The notes under the pieces were generated by a model that saw only the letters and a list, made by a program, of their open reading frames with translations, searched no databases and had not been told where the DNA came from. From Deltaproteobacteria bacterium (lineage in GTDB: Bacteria > Desulfobacterota > Desulfomonilia > UBA1062), in assembly GCA_029547045.1 (NCBI GenBank), contig JAKPQL010000063.1, forward strand, positions 1 to 64,000: a DNA stretch of 64,000 bases. Direction: 5' to 3'. Made by a program: the position numbers and the translations under genes. Numbering within the stretch: the stretch's first letter is position 1; every line of letters begins with the position of its first letter. This document shows, piece by piece, positions 34,668-42,815 of the stretch.

Positions 34668-35411
34668 ATGACCCTGAAGGTCTCCCAGAAGATCTACCTG
34701 GAGCTGCAGAAGGCCATCTTCCGCGGCGAGTACCCCCCGAACGGGCGGTTCCCCTCGGAGCGGGAGCTCGCGGAGAAATTCAAGGCCAGCAGGTCGGCCG
34801 TGCGGGAGGCCGTGGCCCATCTGAGCGAGCTCGGCCTGGTAAAGACGCTGCCCCAGAGCGGCACCTACGTCACCGACTACCAGTCCGAGGGTTCCCTGGA
34901 CCTGCTCATCCACCTCATGCAGACCACAGAGGCCATAGACGCAGGTGTGCTCGTGTCGCTCCTGAGGATCAGGAGGATCACCGCGCCGATCTTCGCCCGG
35001 GAGGCCGCGCTCCAGGCCGACGAAGAGTCCGCGGGCCGGCTCGTGGCAGCGGGCGACGAACTGCTGGAGGCGGTCCGCAGCAGGGGGCGAGCCACGCAGT
35101 CGCTCTCGGAGTGCGACTTCCGGTTCCACCTGGAGATCGCCCGCATGACCAGGGACATTCTGTTCCACCTGCTCTTCAACTCCTTCCGGCCCATCTACCG
35201 GCACTACACCGACCTCTACTATACCCTGCCGGGGTCCCGGGAGGCCACCATCCCCTTCGTGCAGGACCTCACGCAGGCGGTTCTCCACAGGGACGCCCTG
35301 CGCTCCGAGCGCATCATGCTGGAGGCCTTGGAGGACGCCGAGGCGAGGCTCACCGGTGCCCTCGACCTGTCCCCCGGCAGCTCCCCCATCCCCCTGCGGC
35401 GGGGGAAATGA
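34668..35411 (+). CDS. FadR/FCD-subfamily GntR transcriptional regulator
   Basis: 247 aa. The winged helix (LELQKAIFRGEYPPNGRFPSERELAEKFKASRSAVREAVAHLSELGLVKTLPQSGTYV) and an all-helical FCD ligand domain (DFRFHLEIARMTRDILFHLLFNSF, and ERIMLEALEDAEARL) are clear. His and Asp residues in the FCD helices likely bind a metal-bound carboxylate effector. The start at 34668 has GAGGT eight bases upstream. Immediately downstream lies an intergenic region with FadR-type operator cores, then the corrinoid methyl-transfer operon, which it most likely regulates. Confidence 0.92.
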   Translation: MTLKVSQKIYLELQKAIFRGEYPPNGRFPSERELAEKFKASRSAVREAVAHLSELGLVKTLPQSGTYVTDYQSEGSLDLLIHLMQTTEAIDAGVLVSLLRIRRITAPIFAREAALQADEESAGRLVAAGDELLEAVRSRGRATQSLSECDFRFHLEIARMTRDILFHLLFNSFRPIYRHYTDLYYTLPGSREATIPFVQDLTQAVLHRDALRSERIMLEALEDAEARLTGALDLSPGSSPIPLRRGK

Positions 35412-35443
35412 GGTATCGACTCACCCTTATTGACTCTCACAGA

Positions 35444-35519
35444 TCGTCTGATAATTACTTTTTCCGCCATCTGGTCTGACCAATTTACGCTTGACACGGG
35501 TCTGATTTGCATCCATACT
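35444..35519 (+). promoter_or_regulatory. GntR-type operators and promoter of the corrinoid methyl-transfer operon
   Basis: TGGTCTGACCA (35472-35482) is a perfect FadR/PdhR-type palindrome (TGGTCNGACCA). Two further GTCTGA cores lie at 35446-35451 (in TCGTCTGATA) and 35500-35505 (in GGGTCTGATTT), giving spacings of 28 and 26. A sigma-70 promoter TTGACA (35491-35496) - 17 bases - CATACT (35514-35519) follows, with one core inside its spacer. The upstream GntR gene is the natural regulator. Confidence 0.72.
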
Positions 35520-35611
35520 GCACTATCATATGACCATGCCACGGGCCGACCGGCTCCATAGAGATTGCCCGGTCATGTCTGCCCCGCAAGGCGGTACGAG
35601 AGGAGGTTCCC

Positions 35612-36796
35612 ATGCACCCTGTGGAACGGGTCATCCGGACCCTGGGAGGGAAGGAGACGGATCGCGTCCCCACCTTCTGCGCCATGGTGGAGGAACGCAC
35701 CTACAACGAGGTCCTGGGGAGGCCGCTCATCTCCCAGGAAAAGCTCCTTACGAATCCCGCGGTCCGCTTCATCCTCGACCGGTGGGGAACGCCGCTCACG
35801 AGGTACGTGTTCCAGCCCGAGGTGACCCGGAGCATGGAGAAGCGCATCAGGGCGCAGGTTGAGCTGGGGTTCGACGCGCTGTGGGCCATCCTGGACGAGA
35901 CCTTCATCATCATCGACCACCACACCATGGTGCGCTTCACGGGGTCGCGCTTCAACCTGCAGCCCGACGGGCACGGGAACATGACCTACATGTACCGGGA
36001 GCCCTGCTTCAGGACCACAGAGGACTTCGATGCGTGGCCGTACTGGCCCGATGCCGACGCCCTGGCGCACAGCGCGTATACCTTCTTCCGGAAGATGGTC
36101 TCCCGGTACGGCCACAAGGCCTGCCTCTTCGGCCAGGCTTCGGCCTACGGCATCCAGGAGTCGCTCCTGTGGGCAGTGGGCTTCGAGAAGATGCCCGTAT
36201 GGATCAGGCGGGAAAAGGACCGCGTGAGACGCTTCATTGAGATCAACGAGGAGCTCTGCCTCAAGACCAACATGGCCATGCTGGATGCGGGAGTGCCGGT
36301 GATCATCCAGACCGACGACTTCGCCTTCAAGAGCGGGCCCATCATGAACCCGAAGCTCATCGACGAGCTCTTCGGCCCGTCCTACCGGCGCATCATCAAG
36401 GCCGTGCACGACCGCGGCGCCAAGTACGTGCTCCACTCCTGCGGCGACAACACCCTGCTCTTCGACACGTTCATCTCCTGGGGCGTGGACGGTTTGCACG
36501 CCTTTGAAACCACCTCCAACGTGGACATCTTCCGGGAGAAGAGGCTCCACGGAGACCGGGTGACCATCATCGGCGGCGTGGGCGTGGACTACCTGCTCAC
36601 GGACCGATCCCGGGACGAGGAGGTGACAGAGGAGGTGAGGCGGCTCATTGCAGGGCTCGGACCGGGCGGCAGGTTCATCATCTCCCCGGTCCACAGCCTG
36701 AGCACCATACCGGCGCACAAGCTCACCGTCATGCTGGAGGCCGCCCGCCGGTACGGCACCTACCCCATCTCCACACCCCCCAAGGAGGCTTCATGA
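35612..36796 (+). CDS. Uroporphyrinogen-decarboxylase-fold methyltransferase (corrinoid methyltransferase candidate)
   Basis: 394 aa with the URO-D TIM barrel of the MtaA/MtbA/CmuA group (ERVIRTLGGKETDRVPTF start; ILDETFIIIDHHTMVRF). A zinc-type His-x-Cys is H275-S-C277 in VLHSCGDN, but the third Cys of MtaA-type proteins is not at its usual place (FIISPVHSLS). It is the first gene of the operon, followed by a corrinoid protein with a four-base overlap, so it probably acts as the substrate:corrinoid methyltransferase (MT I). A methoxylated or methylamine substrate is conceivable but not shown. Confidence 0.85.
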   Translation: MHPVERVIRTLGGKETDRVPTFCAMVEERTYNEVLGRPLISQEKLLTNPAVRFILDRWGTPLTRYVFQPEVTRSMEKRIRAQVELGFDALWAILDETFIIIDHHTMVRFTGSRFNLQPDGHGNMTYMYREPCFRTTEDFDAWPYWPDADALAHSAYTFFRKMVSRYGHKACLFGQASAYGIQESLLWAVGFEKMPVWIRREKDRVRRFIEINEELCLKTNMAMLDAGVPVIIQTDDFAFKSGPIMNPKLIDELFGPSYRRIIKAVHDRGAKYVLHSCGDNTLLFDTFISWGVDGLHAFETTSNVDIFREKRLHGDRVTIIGGVGVDYLLTDRSRDEEVTEEVRRLIAGLGPGGRFIISPVHSLSTIPAHKLTVMLEAARRYGTYPISTPPKEAS

Positions 36797-37437
36797 TGAA
36801 CGGATCCATCGCTGCGGTCCGCGACGCCATCGACACCCTGGACCTCGATAACGTCTGCTCCCTGGTGCAGAAATGCCTGGACGAGGGGCTCACGCCCGAG
36901 GAAATCATCGAGCACGGCATCGGCCAGGGGCTCGACATCGTGGGGAAGAAGTTCGAAACGGGCGAGTACTTCCTGGCCGACCTCATCATGGCGGGCGAGG
37001 TGGTGAAGGAGGCCATGCCCATCCTGAAACGACGCATGAACCCGGGACTCGCATCGAAACGGGGCACGGTGATTCTGGCCACGGTGGCGGGCGACATCCA
37101 CGAGATCGGCAAGAACATCGTTGGCATGATCCTGTCCGCCAACGGGTACGAGGTGGTGGACCTCGGGGTGGACGTGAGCGCGTCTAGCATCATCGACACG
37201 GCAAGGAGCACCGGGGCGAGGCTCATCGGGCTCTCGGCCCTGCTCTCCACCATGGTGCACAGCATCCGCGAGGTGGTGGAGGCATCCAGGGCGGCGGGCC
37301 TGCGGGAGCAGGTGCGGATCGTCATCGGCGGGGCATGCACGTCGCAGGCCCTGTGTGCGGAGATGGGGGCAGACGCCTACGGCGAGACCGCCATCGACGC
37401 GCTCAGGATCTTCAACGGCTTCAGTCAGGCGGCCTGA
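36793..37437 (+). CDS. Corrinoid (cobalamin-binding) protein of a methyltransferase system
   Basis: 214 aa. The N-terminal helical cap (LVQKCLDEGLTPEEIIEHGIGQGLDIVGKKFETGEYFLADLIMAGEVVKEAMPILK) is followed by the B12 Rossmann domain with D-x-H-x-x-G at VAGDIHEIGKNIV, whose H103 is the lower cobalt ligand, and GADAYGETAIDALRIF at the end. It shuttles the methyl group between the two flanking URO-D methyltransferases and is the substrate for the RACo-like activator. The start overlaps the preceding stop by four bases. Confidence 0.95.
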   Translation: MMNGSIAAVRDAIDTLDLDNVCSLVQKCLDEGLTPEEIIEHGIGQGLDIVGKKFETGEYFLADLIMAGEVVKEAMPILKRRMNPGLASKRGTVILATVAGDIHEIGKNIVGMILSANGYEVVDLGVDVSASSIIDTARSTGARLIGLSALLSTMVHSIREVVEASRAAGLREQVRIVIGGACTSQALCAEMGADAYGETAIDALRIFNGFSQAA

Positions 37438-37438
37438 C

Positions 37439-38401
37439 ATGGCAGGAGCGGGACCCTTCCTCATCGCGCCGGTGGCCTCCGGGCTGGGCATCCGGATCAC
37501 CGGAACGGAAGCGAGGGAAAACATCCTCTCCCCTGACGTGCAGGCGGCCTCCGTCACGGCCTTCCTGGACCGCTTCCCGGACGTGGACATCGTGTTCCCG
37601 GTCATGGACACCTCCGTGGAGGCCCGTGCCTTGAACTGCCCCTTCGAGTTCAAGGGCCGCGTGCCAGTTATCTCGGGCCACCCCTTCGAAGACCCCGATG
37701 CCCTGAACGGCCTGAGCGCCCCTGACCCGCAGGCCTGCGAGACCATGGCGGACAACGTGCGGGTCGTCGCGCGGATCGCCCGGGATACGGGCAGGCCCGT
37801 GGGGGCCTTCGTGGTGGGCCCCGTGACCCTTGCCGCCCACCTCCTGGGCGCCACCTGCCTGGTGCGGCTCGCCGCGCGCGATACGTCCGCCTTCGGCGGG
37901 GTTCTCGGGAACTGCCTGCGCTTCATACGGCCCTACGCCCTCGCGCTCGCCGCTGCCGGCGCATCGCACATAGCCATCCTTGAGCCGCAGCTCATCTTCT
38001 TCTCGCCCGCCGTCTACGAACGCTCGGTCCGCTCACGGATCGAGGACCTCGCATGCGGTCTGCCATCGCCCATCCTCCACGTGTGCGGGGACACGAGGCG
38101 CCACCTTGCTGCCTTTGCCCTCACCGCGCACGTTCAGGTCCTGAGCCTCGATGCGGCGGTGGACTTCTCCGCTGCCCTGGACGCCACGCCCGGGCTCTCC
38201 GGGAAGACCCTCATGGGCAACATTTCTCCCGTGGAGGTCCTGCACCGGGGAACGCCCGGGCTGGTGCGGGAAACGGTGGAATCCCTGGTGAAATCCATGC
38301 GGGGCCGGCATTTCATCCTCTCTTCGGGGTGCGACATGGTGCCGGACACGCCCCTGGAGAACATGGAGGCCTTCATGCAGACCGCGCTCTCCCTGAGGTG
38401 A
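37439..38401 (+). CDS. MtaA/MtbA-like methylcobamide methyltransferase (URO-D family)
   Basis: 320 aa. The zinc site is complete: H214 and C216 in ILHVCGD, and C298 in LSSGCDMVPDTPLENM, the pattern of methylcobamide:coenzyme M methyltransferases. In a bacterium the acceptor could be tetrahydrofolate or another thiol; this is not determined by sequence. ATG 37439 follows the corrinoid gene directly. It is likely MT II, taking the methyl from the corrinoid protein. Confidence 0.87.
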   Translation: MAGAGPFLIAPVASGLGIRITGTEARENILSPDVQAASVTAFLDRFPDVDIVFPVMDTSVEARALNCPFEFKGRVPVISGHPFEDPDALNGLSAPDPQACETMADNVRVVARIARDTGRPVGAFVVGPVTLAAHLLGATCLVRLAARDTSAFGGVLGNCLRFIRPYALALAAAGASHIAILEPQLIFFSPAVYERSVRSRIEDLACGLPSPILHVCGDTRRHLAAFALTAHVQVLSLDAAVDFSAALDATPGLSGKTLMGNISPVEVLHRGTPGLVRETVESLVKSMRGRHFILSSGCDMVPDTPLENMEAFMQTALSLR

Positions 38402-38410
38402 CAGGCGGGC

Positions 38411-39919
38411 ATGGCCGGTCATGTCCTCACCCTCGTGCCATCGGGACTCAGCCGGTCGTTCCCCGGGGGAACGGTCCTGTGGGAGGCCCTCTTGGACATG
38501 GGCGTGCAGGTCAGGACGCCGTGCGGCGGCAGGGGAACCTGCGGCAGGTGCAGGGTGAGCGTCGAGGGTATGCCTGCGGAGGTCCTCGCCTGCCGCACCG
38601 TCATGGACCGGGACATGCGGGTGCTCATGGGACCCACCGCCACGCAGGAAACGCCCGCCATCTTGGGCATCGGCCCACAAAGCCGTCTTGCCGCTGCCAT
38701 CGACATCGGCACCACCACGGTGAAGGTCTCGCTGGTGGACGTGGAGAAGGAACAGGCCTTCCCTGCGGCATCCTTCCTCAACCCCCAGCACCGCTACGGG
38801 CACGACGTGATCTCCCGCATCGCCGCGGCCGCGGAGCCGGCGGTCCACGCCAGGCTGGGCCGGCTCATCCGCGACGCGGTGCGGATCTGCCTTGAAAACT
38901 CCCTGGCCGCTTCGGGAATACCCGGACACCGGCTCGAGACAGCGGTCTTCTCCGGCAACACCACCATGCTCTTTCTGCTCTTCGGCCTGGACGTCGCCCC
39001 TTTGGGCAGGTACCCTTACTCCGCACCGGTGCGGGACTTCACCGGCCTCGAGCCCGGTTCGGCGGGGCTCTCCGGGCTTGTCCGGGGATCCATCCATGCC
39101 CTGCCCGTGCTCAGCGCCTTCATCGGTGCGGACCTCGTTGGCGGGCTCACCCTGTGCGACAAGGCGGTCGGGGGGAAGACCGTGTTCTTCATCGACCTCG
39201 GCACGAACGGCGAGCTCTTCTGCCTGGACAGCAGGGGGCGCATCTTCGCCACGTCCTGCGCCATGGGACCGGCCCTGGAGGGAATGACCATCTCCTGGGG
39301 CATGACAGCGGACACGGGCGCCATCACGCACATCAGACAAGGGACGGAAGGACTCGCCTTCGACATGCTGGGCGCAGGGGAACCTGCGGGCATCACCGGC
39401 ACCGCTGTCATCGACCTGCTGGCTATCCTCCTGGACCGGGGCGTGATCCTTCCCGGCGGCGCATTCTCACCGGCGACGGACCTCCCCTCCCCCCTGTCGC
39501 AGGATCACGATGACCGGTCACGGGCCCTCAGGCTCTGGGGGCCCATCCGGTTCACCCAGACCGACGTCCGCAACGTCCAGCTCGCCAAGGCCGCAACGCT
39601 GGCCGCGTCCCGTTTCCTCCTGGATGCGGCCGGGTGCAGGCCCGAGGAGATCGAGCACGTGTTCATCGCCGGGGCCTTCGGGGAGCACCTCGACCTCGAC
39701 AGATTCAGGAGGCTCGGCTTCATCCCCACCCTCGGGAATGCCCGCTTCTCGTTCCTCGGCAACACGAGCCTCAAGGCCGCCGAGCAGGCCTGCACGGACC
39801 CGGATTTCCTGGATTCGGCAGCCGCCATCAGGGACAGGTCAGAGGAGATCGTGCTCTCTGAGCGGCAGGGCTTCCAGGAGGCGTTCATCCAGGCAATCGC
39901 ATTCCCGCCGGGAGACTGA
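38411..39919 (+). CDS. RACo-like ATP-dependent reductive activator of corrinoid protein
   Basis: 502 aa. An N-terminal plant-type [2Fe-2S] domain carries C38, C44, C47 and C61 (TPCGGRGTCGRC ... LACRT). The C-terminal ASKHA ATPase has AAIDIGTTTVKVSLVD (phosphate loop) and FIDLGTNGELF, followed by CAMGPALEGM. This is the RACo architecture: it spends ATP to reduce Co(II) to Co(I) when the corrinoid protein has been oxidised. It lies ten bases after the MtaA-like gene and two bases before the last gene of the operon. Confidence 0.93.
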   Translation: MAGHVLTLVPSGLSRSFPGGTVLWEALLDMGVQVRTPCGGRGTCGRCRVSVEGMPAEVLACRTVMDRDMRVLMGPTATQETPAILGIGPQSRLAAAIDIGTTTVKVSLVDVEKEQAFPAASFLNPQHRYGHDVISRIAAAAEPAVHARLGRLIRDAVRICLENSLAASGIPGHRLETAVFSGNTTMLFLLFGLDVAPLGRYPYSAPVRDFTGLEPGSAGLSGLVRGSIHALPVLSAFIGADLVGGLTLCDKAVGGKTVFFIDLGTNGELFCLDSRGRIFATSCAMGPALEGMTISWGMTADTGAITHIRQGTEGLAFDMLGAGEPAGITGTAVIDLLAILLDRGVILPGGAFSPATDLPSPLSQDHDDRSRALRLWGPIRFTQTDVRNVQLAKAATLAASRFLLDAAGCRPEEIEHVFIAGAFGEHLDLDRFRRLGFIPTLGNARFSFLGNTSLKAAEQACTDPDFLDSAAAIRDRSEEIVLSERQGFQEAFIQAIAFPPGD

Positions 39920-39921
39920 GC

Positions 39922-40608
39922 ATGGAACGGATCATCCTCGACGACATTCCCTTTGAGGCCGACGAGAACGGGCTCATGGAGCTTCTGCGCATCAGGCCCG
40001 GCACGAGGAACGCGGCCGACTTCTGTGCAATCCTCCGTGAGGCCGGCGCTGTGGCGCGACCCAGGGCTGGTTTCGGCGTGGCAAGCCCCGTCATGGCAGG
40101 AGACGACTCGGTGGAGATCGGCCAGGTGCGTTTCACCGGCCGCATCCTGCGGGTGAACCTGGAAAAGGCAGGTGTCGTGTTTCCCTTTGTCGCCACCTGT
40201 GGCACCGAGCTGGAGGAATGGTCCTCAGGCCTGTCAGGAACCCTGCACGCGTTCTGGGCCGAGAACATCATGCTCCTTGCGCTGGGGAGCGCCGTTGCCC
40301 GGCTGGAGCAGCACCTGAAGGACCGGCTCGGCGTGCAGGAGTTCTCCACCATGAACCCCGGATCGCTCCCCGAATGGCCCATCGAGCAGCAGGCCCCGCT
40401 GTTCGCCCTCCTGGGCGACACAGTTCGAGCCATGGGCGTACGGCTCACGGACAGGATGGTGATCCGGCCGCTGAAGTCGGTGTCCGGCATCTCCTTCGTG
40501 TCCGCGGAGGGATTCGTGAACTGCGCGCTCTGCCCGCGGGAACGCTGCCCGTCGCGCAGGGCGGCATATGACGCGGCGCTGTACCGGATACGGTTCACCG
40601 GCACGTAG
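39922..40608 (+). CDS. Protein resembling the B12-dependent methionine synthase activation domain
   Basis: 228 aa. Segments STMNPGSLPEWPIEQQAPLFALLGDTVRAMGVRLTDRMVIRPLKSVSGISFV resemble the SAM-binding reactivation domain of MetH. The C-terminus is Cys-rich (FVNCALCPRERCPSRRAAY), which MetH lacks and which may bind a metal or FeS cluster. Free-standing versions occur in anaerobe corrinoid operons. A role in reductive methylation of the corrinoid protein, or handling of its cofactor, is plausible. Confidence 0.8.
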   Translation: MERIILDDIPFEADENGLMELLRIRPGTRNAADFCAILREAGAVARPRAGFGVASPVMAGDDSVEIGQVRFTGRILRVNLEKAGVVFPFVATCGTELEEWSSGLSGTLHAFWAENIMLLALGSAVARLEQHLKDRLGVQEFSTMNPGSLPEWPIEQQAPLFALLGDTVRAMGVRLTDRMVIRPLKSVSGISFVSAEGFVNCALCPRERCPSRRAAYDAALYRIRFTGT

Positions 40609-40630
40609 CCGCCCGATGCCTTCGTTCAGG

Positions 40631-40996
40631 CTACCTCACGGCTGGCCGATAGCGCTTGAGCCTCTCCCGCAGGAACTCTTCGGACCTCATCACGGTGCCG
40701 TCGGGCAGCCTGATCATGTAGGGCCTGCCCGTCATGGAGGATGCCGAGGCGCAGAGGCGGATGAAGTCGTCCGCGGTCTTCACCCTGCTGCCGGCCTTTT
40801 GGAGCTTCATGCGCAGGTGGTCGGCCGCCTCCTTGCCGTCGTGGGGAGCCCCGTTCCTGATGAACAGGGCGCCCTTCAGGTTCTCCACCGAGTAGATCAG
40901 GAATTCGATCCTGTCCTGTTCACCGGCATCCCGGGCGAAGGCCGCCAAGGCAGTGAACGCCAGGATGATGCCTACCATGTAGAGCGTGCGCTTCAT
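40631..40996 (-). CDS. DUF5329-like secreted small protein
   Basis: 121 aa. A signal peptide (MKRTLYMVGIILAFTALAAFA) precedes a compact domain with EFLIYSVENLKGALFIRNGAPHDGKEAADHLRMKL and DDFIRLCASASSMTGRPYMIRLPDG. I associate this pattern with DUF5329, of unknown function; the assignment is from memory. It is convergent with the corrinoid operon (22 bases) and lies downstream of potD. Confidence 0.75.
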   Translation of the reverse strand: MKRTLYMVGIILAFTALAAFARDAGEQDRIEFLIYSVENLKGALFIRNGAPHDGKEAADHLRMKLQKAGSRVKTADDFIRLCASASSMTGRPYMIRLPDGTVMRSEEFLRERLKRYRPAVR

Positions 40997-41018
40997 GCAT
41001 TCCCTGCCGGACCGGATC

Positions 41019-42047
41019 TCACTGCGTCTTGAGCAGCTCCCAGTACTTCTCGTAGACGAGCATTGCCTCGCCCACGTCGGCCTGGAACTCGCCCCTCTTC
41101 AGGACCTCGGCGTCCGGATACACGGCCTTGTGGCTCCTGGTCCTGACATCGAGCGAGTTCTGGGCCGTGAGGTTGGCCGTGGCATACCCGATGAACTCGC
41201 AGTTCTTCTTGGCCACGTCGGGCCTGCACAGGAAGTCGATGAACCTGTACGCCGCGTCGATGTTGCGCACCGATGCGGGTATCGCCATGCTGTCCGCCCA
41301 GAAGACGGCCCCCTCCTTCGGGTAGACGAGCCTGATGTCGGGGTTCTCCTGGTTGGCCTGGTACACCTCACCCCCCCAGATCTGTCCAATGACGACCTCG
41401 TTGTTCAGGAACGGCTGCCGGGGCGAGTCCGAGTTGAAGACCTTGACGCTGGGCTTCAGCTTGAGCAGCTTCTCGTAGGCCTTCCTGATGTGGGCCTCGT
41501 CACGGTCATTGCCCGAATAGCCAAGAGACCTCAGTGTCATGGCGAACACCTCACGCACGTCGTCCATGAGCAGCACCTTGCCCTTGTACCTGGGGTTCCA
41601 CAGGTCGTTCCAGCTCGTGATGTCCTTCTCCTTCACGGACCTTACGTTGATGCCGATGGCTGAAGACCCCCACATGTAGGGGATGGAATACGTGTTGTCG
41701 GGGTCATAGGGCTTGTTCAGGAGCGCCGGGTTGATGTGCTTGAGGTTCGTGAGCTTCGTCTTGTCCATGGGTTTGAGCATGTTCAGCTTCCTCATGCGCT
41801 CCACGAAGTACGTGGAGGGGAACACCACGTCGTAGCCATCCTTCTTCACGATCTTCAGCTTGGCGAACAGGGCCTCGTTGCTGTCATAGGTGGAGTAGCG
41901 CACCCTGATCCCGGTTTCTTTCTCAAACTGCTTGATGACGTCCGGGTCGATGTAGTCGGTCCAGTTGAACACGTACACCTCCTGCCTGGCACCGAACGCC
42001 AGCGCCGGCAGGATCACGAGCAGGAACGCAACCATGATCTTCTTCAT
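41019..42047 (-). CDS. potD: Spermidine/putrescine ABC transporter periplasmic binding protein
   Basis: 342 aa. A signal peptide (MKKIMVAFLLVILPALAFG) is followed by VYVFNWTDYIDPDVIKQFEKETG, IPYMWGSSAIGINV and EGAVFWADSMAIPASVRNIDAAYRFIDFLCRP, all typical of PotD/PotF. Trp and acidic residues in these motifs would form the polyamine site. It is last in the potABCD operon. The polyamine preferred is not certain. Confidence 0.93.
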   Translation of the reverse strand: MKKIMVAFLLVILPALAFGARQEVYVFNWTDYIDPDVIKQFEKETGIRVRYSTYDSNEALFAKLKIVKKDGYDVVFPSTYFVERMRKLNMLKPMDKTKLTNLKHINPALLNKPYDPDNTYSIPYMWGSSAIGINVRSVKEKDITSWNDLWNPRYKGKVLLMDDVREVFAMTLRSLGYSGNDRDEAHIRKAYEKLLKLKPSVKVFNSDSPRQPFLNNEVVIGQIWGGEVYQANQENPDIRLVYPKEGAVFWADSMAIPASVRNIDAAYRFIDFLCRPDVAKKNCEFIGYATANLTAQNSLDVRTRSHKAVYPDAEVLKRGEFQADVGEAMLVYEKYWELLKTQ

Positions 42048-42815
42048 CTATCGGTTCTCCTTTGTGACAAGATGGGCGACACTCACCGTGACCAGCGACA
42101 GCAGGAACATCATTGCCGACAGGGCATTGATCTCGGGTTTGATCCCCAGCCTGACCATGGAATAGATCTTCAGGGGCAGGATCTCGAAGGACGGCCCGGT
42201 GGTGAAAAAGCTCACCACCACGTCGTCCAGGGACAGGGTGAAGCTCAACAGCCAGCCCGCGATGATGGCGGGCATCAAGAGCGGCAGCATGATGTGCCGG
42301 AACATCTGGAGTTCGCTGGCTCCCAGGTCCTTGGCCACGTCGATGATGGTGCGGTCGAACCCGCTGATGCGGGAGTACACCGTCACCACCACGAAGGGCA
42401 GACAGAAGGTGATGTGGGCGAGCAGCAGCGTGAAGGGGCCGGGCGCGAGCCCCACGGTGATGAAGAACATGAGGAGCGAGATGCCCATGACGATGTCCGG
42501 GCTCATCATGACGATGTAGATGAACGAGTACATGATCTTCCGGCCCAGGAAGCGGTACCGGTAGAAGGCGAAGGCCCCCAGCGTGCCCAGGACCGTGGCG
42601 AAGACGCTGGAGGCAGATGCGATGATGAGCGAGTTGATGAGCGCCTCCTTCAGGGGCGAGTCGGTGAAGAGCTGGGCATACCACCTCATCGTGAAGCCCT
42701 GCCAGTTGGTGGAATACTTCGTGTCGTTGAAGGAGTACACGATGAGTACGAGGATGGGAACGTACAGGAACAGGTACACGGCGCTCAGGTAGATGAACCG
42801 CAGCGCCCGTTTCAC
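42048..42815 (-). CDS. potC: Spermidine/putrescine ABC transporter permease PotC
   Basis: 255 aa with six TM helices and the EAA loop ISGFDRTIIDVAKDLGASELQMFRHIMLPLLMPAI. LSLDDVVVSFFTTGPSFEILPLKIYSMVRLGI is typical of PotC. The GTG start at 42815 is used because the preceding potB stop overlaps by four bases (GTGA); no other start fits the first helix (RFIYLSAVYLFLYVPILVLIVYSFN). It would sit beside PotB in the inner membrane. Confidence 0.93.
   Translation of the reverse strand: MKRALRFIYLSAVYLFLYVPILVLIVYSFNDTKYSTNWQGFTMRWYAQLFTDSPLKEALINSLIIASASSVFATVLGTLGAFAFYRYRFLGRKIMYSFIYIVMMSPDIVMGISLLMFFITVGLAPGPFTLLLAHITFCLPFVVVTVYSRISGFDRTIIDVAKDLGASELQMFRHIMLPLLMPAIIAGWLLSFTLSLDDVVVSFFTTGPSFEILPLKIYSMVRLGIKPEINALSAMMFLLSLVTVSVAHLVTKENR

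Noticed and set aside
35412-35611. Cobalamin riboswitch in front of the corrinoid operon.
   Set aside because: No B12-box-like sequence or long leader structure seen; operator cores and a promoter explain the region.
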